A DNA stretch of 6,040 nucleotides. It comes from UBA1858 sp039182865 (GTDB taxonomy: Bacteria; Pseudomonadota; Gammaproteobacteria; UBA4575). The notes beneath the pieces are model-generated. The model was given only the letters and a program-made list of their open reading frames with translations. It did no database searches and was not told the DNA's origin. Below are positions 1 to 4,473 of this stretch, piece by piece. The stretch spans positions 1 to 6,040 of the forward strand of contig JBCDBX010000102.1 in NCBI GenBank assembly GCA_039182865.1, given 5' to 3'. The first letter of the stretch is position 1, and each line of letters starts with the position of its first letter. The translations under genes and the position numbers were made by a program.

Positions 1-140
1 CTTTGTTTGCGCTCGCATTACTGCCGCCGGTATGGCATAAGTACATGAAGGAGCAGATGAACAAGTGGGATAATGAGATGGCATCTGAAGGTGAGCTTAA
101 GATTGCCGGTGAGGTCAATAAGGTCGCTGGCTACGCTTAA
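1..140 (+). CDS. C-terminal end of a probable AlkB/XylM-type membrane di-iron hydroxylase (partial)
   Basis: Only the last 45 codons are present, read in the frame starting at base 3 and ending at TAA 138-140. The visible part begins with a hydrophobic run ending in LLPPVWHKYM, followed by a charged tail containing NKWDNEMASEGE. A PP-[LV]-W motif followed by a Met-containing basic segment is, from memory, typical of the end of alkane 1-monooxygenase and xylene monooxygenase hydroxylase subunits. These are integral membrane non-haem di-iron enzymes that hydroxylate hydrocarbons. The histidine boxes that would prove this lie upstream of the window. A XylA-like reductase downstream (1636-2727) is the natural electron donor and supports the call. 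Another member of the fatty acid desaturase/hydroxylase superfamily is the main alternative. The substrate is unknown. Confidence 0.6.
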   Translation, partial: LFALALLPPVWHKYMKEQMNKWDNEMASEGELKIAGEVNKVAGYA

Positions 141-155
141 TAGGATTTGAGGTAC

Positions 156-187
156 TTTAATCCCTCCTTTTTCAAGGAGGGATTAAA
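156..187 (+). other. Perfect 14-bp intercistronic hairpin with TTTC loop
   Basis: Bases 156-169 pair without mismatch with 174-187 around the loop TTTC (170-173). The hairpin lies 16 nt after the hydroxylase stop and about 45 nt before the globin start. No T-run follows on either strand, so it is not a classical intrinsic terminator. A processing, 3'-end-stabilising or attenuating element between cistrons is a reasonable inference. The 5' arm contains CCTCCTT, the anti-Shine-Dalgarno sequence, and the 3' arm contains AAGGAGG, a full Shine-Dalgarno sequence, but no start codon follows at a usable distance. Confidence 0.75.
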
Positions 188-220
188 CAAAACCCCGGAG
201 TCGAAGTAACTATAATTTTG

Positions 221-225
221 AGGAG
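221..225 (+). promoter_or_regulatory. Ribosome binding site of the truncated haemoglobin
   Basis: AGGAG lies 4 nt before the ATG at 230 and 7 nt before the ATG at 233. The second spacing is the better one, so translation probably starts at 233. The surrounding 12-nt block TGAGGAGTTAAA (219-230) recurs exactly in front of the ferredoxin gene (631-642). Confidence 0.75.
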
Positions 226-232
226 TTAAATG

Positions 233-595
233 ATGAGTGAGGCAAGCTTATATGTACGCCTAGGTGGTGCTGAAGGTATCGAGAGTATTGTCAATGATAT
301 CTGGATTAATCACACAACAAATCCAAAAATAAAACAGCGCTATTCAAAAAGTGATCCAGAAAATGTTAAGCGCCTGGTGCGTGAGTTTTTTGGTGCAGGA
401 ATAGGTGGTCCAGAGACTTATACCGGTCAAGACATGCTTACTGCGCACACAGGAATGAATATTAATGATGAAGAGTTCGTTGCCGTATGTGACGATGTGC
501 TTGGAGCATTAGATAAGAATAATGTAGGCGCTAAAGAAAGAGATGAGGTGCTATGTATCTTATACTCAATGAAAGGTGACATTGTAGGCGTTTAA
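233..595 (+). CDS. Group 1 (TrHbN-like) truncated haemoglobin
   Basis: A 120-residue haem protein when started at the second of two adjacent ATGs (233; the alternative is 230). It shows the group 1 truncated globin pattern: SLYVRLGG near the N-terminus, the GIGGPETYTGQDM stretch around residues 56-68, and proximal haem ligand His72 in MLTAHTGMN. Family members bind O2 or NO and often act in NO dioxygenation or oxygen handling in the cytoplasm. By alignment from memory to Mycobacterium TrHbN, the B10 position is Trp24 instead of Tyr, CD1 is Tyr37 instead of Phe, and E11 is Val49 instead of Gln. The distal pocket would then lack the usual hydrogen-bonding residues. It sits between a membrane hydroxylase and a ferredoxin, so a role in oxygen supply or protection of that enzyme is possible but only inferred. 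Confidence 0.92.
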   Translation: MSEASLYVRLGGAEGIESIVNDIWINHTTNPKIKQRYSKSDPENVKRLVREFFGAGIGGPETYTGQDMLTAHTGMNINDEEFVAVCDDVLGALDKNNVGAKERDEVLCILYSMKGDIVGV

Positions 596-596
596 A

Positions 597-631
597 CTAG
601 AATTAATTAAAATCTAGAGATTAATTAAACT
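597..631 (+). repeat. Imperfect tandem repeat in the globin-ferredoxin spacer
   Basis: Two units lie head to tail: CTAGAATTAATTAAAAT (597-613) and CTAGAGATTAATTAAACT (614-631). Each holds the palindrome TTAATTAA. The array fills the spacer between the globin stop and the ferredoxin ribosome binding site. A local duplication is the simplest explanation. No function can be read from it. Confidence 0.6.
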
Positions 632-632
632 G

Positions 633-637
633 AGGAG
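633..637 (+). promoter_or_regulatory. Ribosome binding site of the small ferredoxin
   Basis: AGGAG, 6 nt before the ATG at 644, inside the 12-nt block TGAGGAGTTAAA that is also found before the globin gene. It fixes the start of a gene short enough to be missed by length filters. Confidence 0.8.
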
Positions 638-643
638 TTAAAA

Positions 644-823
644 ATGAAAATAACATGGGATCAAAATACATGCATACACGCAGGTAAGTGTGTGCAAGGG
701 TCACCAAACGTATTTAAAATTGAAGATGGTCAATTTGTCATTGATGAAACAGGTGCCCCAGAAGAAGAAATTCGAGCAACCGTTGCTTCTTGCCCATCGG
801 GTGCTTTAAAAATAGAAGGCTAA
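644..823 (+). CDS. Small YjdI-like (Fer4_19-type) iron-sulfur ferredoxin
   Basis: A 59-residue acidic protein starting at an ATG with a good AGGAG upstream. Three cysteines are placed as in the divergent mono-cluster ferredoxins: Cys10 and Cys16 in CIHAGKC, then Cys50 in CPSGAL near the C-terminus. E. coli YjdI and the small ferredoxins that serve cytochrome P450s share this C-x5-C...CP layout. The cluster is [3Fe-4S] or [4Fe-4S] with a non-cysteine ligand; the sequence cannot decide which. The likely role is one-electron transfer in the cytoplasm. Its place between the globin and GST-like genes suggests a role with the neighbouring oxygenase, although the reductase downstream already carries its own [2Fe-2S] domain. 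The partner is therefore unproven. Confidence 0.9.
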   Translation: MKITWDQNTCIHAGKCVQGSPNVFKIEDGQFVIDETGAPEEEIRATVASCPSGALKIEG

Positions 824-840
824 TTTTTTAATAAAACAAT

Positions 841-885
841 CTAATCATAACCTTGTTTCAAATGTTCTTAAGGTTATTGAGTTAG
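841..885 (+). other. Hairpin in the ferredoxin-GST spacer
   Basis: ATAACCTT (847-854) pairs with AAGGTTAT (870-877) around a 15-nt loop. CTAA (841-844) can pair with TTAG (882-885) outside an internal loop. The outer pairing reaches the edge of the G-rich ribosome binding region (884-890) of the next gene. No T-run follows, so it is not a terminator. An effect on translation of the next gene is possible but unproven. Confidence 0.4.
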
Positions 886-894
886 GGGGAAAAT

Positions 895-1548
895 ATGATC
901 GGAGACCAACTAAGAACTAAAATGATTCTGCGTGGGCACCCTAGTTGCCCAAACACTGGTAAGTGTTTGCAGACTGCTGCGGAAAAGGGAGTAGATGTCG
1001 ATTCTGAATTGATTACAGATATAGACAGCAGCGATTTTCGAGCAGTCTCCCCATATGGCGTAGGCCCAGTACTACATGACATAGATTTTATTGTTTACGG
1101 TACAGTTGCAGTCATGTCATACCTAGATGATAAAGGTTTTGGTCCTTCACTAGTGCCAAGGAATGGTGTTAGCAGGGCAATAATGTATCAATGGGCAATA
1201 TTAGCCTCTGATTGTGTTGCTCCAAACATGGGTGATGCAATAAACAAAGATGCATTGGCACCATTGTTTGACGGACTTGAAAAACAAGTTTTGAATCCTC
1301 CTAAACGTGGTGACTTTATTTGTGGAGATTTTTCACTAGCTGATATTCACTGGTCCGCATGTTGCAATCTGCTAGAAATTGGTGGAGCCGGTGATCTTAT
1401 AAGCTCTCGCTCAGGCGTTGCTAAATGGTATGACAAAGTCAAGTCTCACCCAAGCACTAGTAAAGAGAAAATAATCCCATTCACAGCATTACCTACAGCG
1501 GCAGATGTTAGTTCTGGTACATTACGAGGTATTTCAATTAACGTCTAA
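895..1548 (+). CDS. Glutathione S-transferase-fold protein
   Basis: A 217-residue protein with the two-domain GST layout. Residues 10-80 fit a thioredoxin-like domain; GVGPVLHD (55-62) holds the expected cis-proline (Pro58), followed by a beta strand and the VMSYLDD helix. The helical C-terminal domain carries GDFSLADI (144-151), the conserved N-capping box region. The usual catalytic Ser/Tyr region reads HPSCPNTGKC (15-24), with cysteines at 18 and 24, so a cysteine-type (omega- or beta-like) activity or a non-catalytic role is possible. The ATG at 895 follows the G-rich sequence AGGGGGA (884-890). The gene follows the ferredoxin by 71 nt and is closed by a terminator at 1571. It may handle reactive hydroxylation products or help iron-sulfur chemistry; this is inference. 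The exact GST class is not recognised. Confidence 0.85.
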   Translation: MIGDQLRTKMILRGHPSCPNTGKCLQTAAEKGVDVDSELITDIDSSDFRAVSPYGVGPVLHDIDFIVYGTVAVMSYLDDKGFGPSLVPRNGVSRAIMYQWAILASDCVAPNMGDAINKDALAPLFDGLEKQVLNPPKRGDFICGDFSLADIHWSACCNLLEIGGAGDLISSRSGVAKWYDKVKSHPSTSKEKIIPFTALPTAADVSSGTLRGISINV

Positions 1549-1570
1549 TTCAGTCATGCTTATCATGTAC

Positions 1571-1603
1571 AAAGCGTCCGGAATCTATACTGGGCGCTTT
1601 TTT
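1571..1603 (+). terminator. Rho-independent terminator after the GST-like gene
   Basis: AAAGCGTCC (1571-1579) pairs with GGGCGCTTT (1592-1600), nine pairs including one G-T, around a 12-nt loop, and runs into six Ts (1598-1603). It lies 23 nt after the GST stop and 33 nt before the reductase start. It should end or reduce the upstream transcript before the reductase. Confidence 0.8.
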
Positions 1604-1635
1604 ACGTTTAACTCACCTATATTTAGAAAATACGT

Positions 1636-2727
1636 ATGTTTGGATTTGGAAAGAAAGATAAGAAAACGGATTTTGATGCGGTTATAAACGATGGCGCAGC
1701 TAAAATTACGGTAAAGAAAGGCGATAACCTTTTAAAAACTGCCTTGGATGCTGGTTTGCCTTGGCCGCATGATTGCCGTGTAGGAAGCTGTGGTACATGT
1801 AAATGCGTGGTTAAGTCTGGAAAGATTAAAGCGCTTACTGATTTTTCCTACGTATTAGATGGAGAGCAACTCAAGTCGGGTATGGTGTTAGCTTGTCAAA
1901 CGCTTTTAAAAACTGACATCGAAGTTGAAGTTGAGATGGAGATCAGCGATCAACCTGCTATCAAAATTCATCATCTTGCTGGCAAGATTTCCAGCATTCG
2001 AGATTTAACACACGACATTAAAGAATTAACAATAAAAACAGAAGATCAATTTGATCGTGACATGGTAGCGGGGCAGTATGCTGAGATAGAAGTAGATGGT
2101 GTATCATCGCCCAGATCTTATTCCTTTGCCAAATCCCCCGAAAATGAAAATTCAGGTGAATTCAGTTTCTATATACGCAAAGTGCCCGGTGGTAAATTTA
2201 CTGAATGGTTGTTTGGTGAGGATCGTACTGGGACAGATGTAAAATTGTCGGCTCCCTATGGACATTTTTACTACCGCTCTGACAGTACCTATATGGTGTG
2301 CATTGCTGGTGGTAGTGGTATGAGTGCAGTAAAAGCAGTATTGGAAGATTGTGTGCGTGAGCAAGTTCAGCGCAATTGTATTTTCTTATTTGGTGCTCAA
2401 ACTGAAAAAGATCTTTATTGCCAAGATGAAATGCAGATAATAAAAGAAAAGTGGAATCCAAATTTTACATTTGACTATGTAGAAGTTTTGTCTAATTTAG
2501 AAGAAGGGCATTCTTGGACTGGTCCTACAGGCTTTGTGACTGAACACTTGAAACAAGCTTATATGGAAACAGGATCGATTGATCTAAACGGCGCTCATGG
2601 TTACCTATGTGGTCCTCCCCCAATGATTGATTCTGCGATAGAATTACTAAAATCTGGCGGTATAAAAGAGGGCGATATATATTTCGATAAATTCTTGGAT
2701 GCTAGCAATATACCTGGCGGAAGATAA
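1636..2727 (+). CDS. XylA-like NAD(P)H:acceptor reductase ([2Fe-2S]-FAD-NAD)
   Basis: A 363-residue electron-transfer flavoprotein. Residues 20-100 form a plant-type [2Fe-2S] ferredoxin domain with Cys47, Cys52, Cys55 (in CRVGSCGTC) and Cys87. The FAD domain follows, with RSYSFA at 160-165 and the nearby VPGGKFTEWLFG. The NAD(P) domain has CIAGGSGMS (222-230) and CGPPPMIDSA (325-334). Order, length and several long motifs (PHDCRVGSCGTCK, APYGHF, YLCGPPPM) match, from memory, xylene monooxygenase reductase XylA of about 350 residues. DmpP- and MmoC-type reductases are more distant relatives. It should pass electrons from NAD(P)H through FAD and the [2Fe-2S] cluster to an oxygenase, most simply the membrane hydroxylase at the left edge. 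The ATG at 1636 lacks a clear ribosome binding site and sits after a terminator, so expression may depend on read-through or a local promoter. Confidence 0.93.
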   Translation: MFGFGKKDKKTDFDAVINDGAAKITVKKGDNLLKTALDAGLPWPHDCRVGSCGTCKCVVKSGKIKALTDFSYVLDGEQLKSGMVLACQTLLKTDIEVEVEMEISDQPAIKIHHLAGKISSIRDLTHDIKELTIKTEDQFDRDMVAGQYAEIEVDGVSSPRSYSFAKSPENENSGEFSFYIRKVPGGKFTEWLFGEDRTGTDVKLSAPYGHFYYRSDSTYMVCIAGGSGMSAVKAVLEDCVREQVQRNCIFLFGAQTEKDLYCQDEMQIIKEKWNPNFTFDYVEVLSNLEEGHSWTGPTGFVTEHLKQAYMETGSIDLNGAHGYLCGPPPMIDSAIELLKSGGIKEGDIYFDKFLDASNIPGGR

Positions 2728-2764
2728 TAGCGTCGCACAGTAAGAAATACACAGGAGAAGTAAA

Positions 2765-2986
2765 ATGTTAACAATGAAAGCACTAGCGATAATGGCACTA
2801 TGGACCATTGCTACCGTATCAATATTCAATTTCGTAGGGTTTCCACAACATTTCAGTAATCCGCTATGGGCTCTTGGTGGCGCCATAATGCTGGTAGTGA
2901 TATTGATAGGGAATGTATGGATTTTTATTGGTATTGCTCAAGAAGAGCCTTGGGAGTGGACAGGTAAATCTACCGACGACGAATAA
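2765..2986 (+). CDS. Small protein with two membrane segments, function unknown
   Basis: A 73-residue protein starting at an ATG 7 nt after a strong AGGAG (2753-2757). There is no homologue I recognise. Two hydrophobic stretches are visible, at about residues 5-26 and 35-58, joined by a short loop containing PQHFSNP. The acidic, Trp-rich tail ends EEPWEWTGKSTDDE. No cysteines or clear metal motif are present. The gene follows the reductase by 37 nt and precedes a terminator-like hairpin, so it is probably co-transcribed with the reductase. A small membrane partner for the hydroxylase-reductase system is an attractive guess, but nothing in the sequence proves it. Confidence 0.75.
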   Translation: MLTMKALAIMALWTIATVSIFNFVGFPQHFSNPLWALGGAIMLVVILIGNVWIFIGIAQEEPWEWTGKSTDDE

Positions 2987-3007
2987 ATACATCTAGATAA
3001 TTTTTAT

Positions 3008-3033
3008 AGAGCCGGCTAACTGCCGGCTTATTT
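3008..3033 (+). terminator. Probable terminator at the end of the redox cluster
   Basis: AGCCGGC (3010-3016) pairs perfectly with GCCGGCT (3022-3028) around the loop TAACT. A weak T-rich tail, TTATTT, follows on the + strand. It lies 21 nt after the small membrane-protein gene. The stem is strong and GC-rich but the tail is interrupted, so termination may be partial. It also separates this cluster from the convergent gluQ. Confidence 0.65.
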
Positions 3034-3140
3034 AATGGAAGAGGTTTATCGAATTTAACTATTATATTCATCCTTAATATGTAAGCCGTCGTCGATTTTC
3101 AATTATGTGGAAATTAAGTCATATTATATAAAATCCTGAA

Positions 3141-4055
3141 TTATTCTTGATACTTGATTGATTCGACTCTGGGAACAAAATCAGAATTCCAGTTACAAAT
3201 TGCCCATGACCACGTTGCCCAAACTGGTCGCCATCGAAGTGATTTAGGTGGCTCATGTCCTAAATCTGCTAAGGCTCTATTTAATAATTCCCGCACATGA
3301 TGTTTTTTGATTTTGGGTGCGTGCGTTTGTTTGCTGAGTTTTTCTCCACTATCATTTACAATGACTGGAATATGCATGAATGAAGGTGCTGACTGATTAA
3401 GTTGAGCACTCAAATGTAGTTGTCTTGGCGTTATCGATAGTAAATCATTTCCTCTGACTACTTGAGTGTAACCTTCATATAAATCATCAACACTGGTAGC
3501 TAGTATATAACTTGGCAATTCATCTGCTCGATAAATTATATAGTCACCACTCTCATTCTTTAAATCACAGTTTTGCAAGCCATATACCTCATCCGTATAT
3601 GAAAACACTGCATTGTTAGTCCTCAGTCTAATGGAAAGATTATTATGATTTGACTCGATGCGATTTAAGTTTTTCTCAGAACATGTTCCGGGATAAACTA
3701 ATCCCATGGGGCCAGTTTTTGATAGCTTGGCAAGATCTTTTCGACTACATTTGCAGAGATAAGCATTTCCATTTTGTAGCAATTTGCAAGCAACATGTCG
3801 GTGGAAAGGAATACGATGACTTTGTAGAATGGGTTTTGCATCCCATCGAAAATCAAAGTCGATTAGGGTTTGAAGAATAGAGTTTATGGCTCCTTTCACT
3901 TCCCTGGGTGGGTCTATATTCTCTATTCGAACAAACCATTCCCCATAATGAGATCGAGCCTGCAAATAGCTTGCTAGAGCAGCTACCAATGACCCATAGT
4001 GTAATGGGCCAGTTGGAGAGGGTGCAAAACGACCTCTGTAAGAATATTTATAAAT
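3141..4055 (-). CDS. gluQ: Glutamyl-Q tRNA(Asp) synthetase, probably with an ATT start
   Basis: This enzyme activates glutamate and attaches it to the queuosine base at the wobble position of tRNA-Asp. It resembles the catalytic half of glutamyl-tRNA synthetase. Visible motifs are the HIGH-like GRFAPSPTGPLHYGS at the N-terminus and RIENIDPPRE. The zinc ligands are C-x-C (LCKCS) plus Y-x3-C (VYPGTC), and the KMSKS-like motif is KLSKQ. The frame stays open upstream to a GTG at 4169, but that extension overlaps the decayed dksA and looks like no GluQ. No ATG, GTG or TTG lies near the conserved start. The ATT at 4055 aligns exactly with the initiator Met of E. coli YadB and gives 304 residues, near the family's usual length. 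TAAGGA lies 11 nt upstream. An ATT start is rare, so the gene may be weakly translated. Confidence 0.88.
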   Translation of the reverse strand: MYKYSYRGRFAPSPTGPLHYGSLVAALASYLQARSHYGEWFVRIENIDPPREVKGAINSILQTLIDFDFRWDAKPILQSHRIPFHRHVACKLLQNGNAYLCKCSRKDLAKLSKTGPMGLVYPGTCSEKNLNRIESNHNNLSIRLRTNNAVFSYTDEVYGLQNCDLKNESGDYIIYRADELPSYILATSVDDLYEGYTQVVRGNDLLSITPRQLHLSAQLNQSAPSFMHIPVIVNDSGEKLSKQTHAPKIKKHHVRELLNRALADLGHEPPKSLRWRPVWATWSWAICNWNSDFVPRVESIKYQE

Positions 4056-4421
4056 AAATTTGTTCTTCCTTAGTCTCTTATAGAGCTTTGTAATCGATAC
4101 ATAGTTTGGCCGTTGGCTGTTCTTACAATCCGCATATGCCAATTTCAATGCCAATAATACATGCTTCACAGTATCCGTACTTATCTGAATCTAACGTTAT
4201 AGAAGATTCATCAATCTTTTAATCATTTTTCGCTCTCGATCGCGAGTGTCAAGTTCTGGCTTAAATTCTTCTTCTTGAGTAATGCGATCGTCCCTATCAG
4301 CATAGTTTGCAGCATCTGATTTCATATAGCCCAGTATGAGATCTACTTCCTGTATCAATAGTTTCTTCCATTCAATTAAATCTAGAAACTGATTTCTTAA
4401 TTGCCATATTGAGAGACTTAA
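4048..4421 (-). pseudogene. dksA: Decayed dksA (RNA polymerase-binding transcription factor)
   Basis: DksA binds the RNA polymerase secondary channel and works with ppGpp. From 4403 to 4200 one frame reads a DksA-like coiled coil of 68 codons, including SDAANYADRDDRITQEEEF and DTRDRERKMIKR, and then stops at 4199-4197. The zinc-finger part continues in another frame from 4197: YGYCEAC, GIEIGI, PTAKLCIDYKAL and ETKEEQ. A 1-nt deletion near 4200 explains the switch. This part has stops at 4125-4123 and 4080-4078, a likely 2-residue insertion after the second zinc Cys, and Tyr for the fourth. The TAA at 4050-4048 matches the normal end of DksA. The first ~35 residues, including a start codon, are not recognisable. 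By alignment from memory, tip residues D71 and D74 are kept but A76 is Ile. Several independent lesions argue against one sequencing error. Confidence 0.85.
4067..4072 (-). promoter_or_regulatory. Candidate ribosome binding site of gluQ
   Basis: On the minus strand TAAGGA (4072 to 4067) ends 11 nt before the ATT at 4055. It lies inside the dksA remnant. It supports initiation at the conserved GluQ N-terminus rather than at the GTG at 4169, but the long spacing and rare codon make it tentative. Confidence 0.45.
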
Positions 4422-4473
4422 TCAATTAAGCGCACTTGGATAAACAGCAACTATAATCTATGTAATTTGATGT

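Noticed and set aside
174..180. AAGGAGG as the ribosome binding site of a missed gene
   Set aside because: No ATG, GTG or TTG follows within a usable distance; the sequence is the arm of a hairpin.
211..216. Perfect TATAAT before the globin gene
   Set aside because: The -35 position (188-193) reads CAAAAC, and transcription would start inside the ribosome binding site, leaving it incomplete.
882..1082. Minus-strand open frame of 66 codons
   Set aside because: It is antisense to the GST-fold gene and shows no recognisable domain.
1505..1687. Plus-strand open frame of 60 codons bridging the GST and reductase genes
   Set aside because: It overlaps the ends of both genes out of frame and runs through the terminator; nothing supports its translation.
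2152..2886. Several minus-strand open frames of 65-87 codons
   Set aside because: They are antisense to the clearly coding reductase and small membrane-protein genes and show no family motifs.
2974..3094. Inverted pair CGACGACG (2974-2981) and CGTCGTCG (3087-3094)
   Set aside because: Only 8 nt long, over 100 bases apart and built of a simple 3-nt repeat; chance is a sufficient explanation.
3650..3880. Open frame of 76 codons on the + strand
   Set aside because: It lies wholly inside gluQ on the opposite strand, with no ribosome binding site and no recognisable protein motif.
4056..4169. N-terminal extension of GluQ from the GTG at 4169
   Set aside because: The stretch is the dksA zinc-finger remnant read in another frame, and it resembles no GluQ N-terminus.
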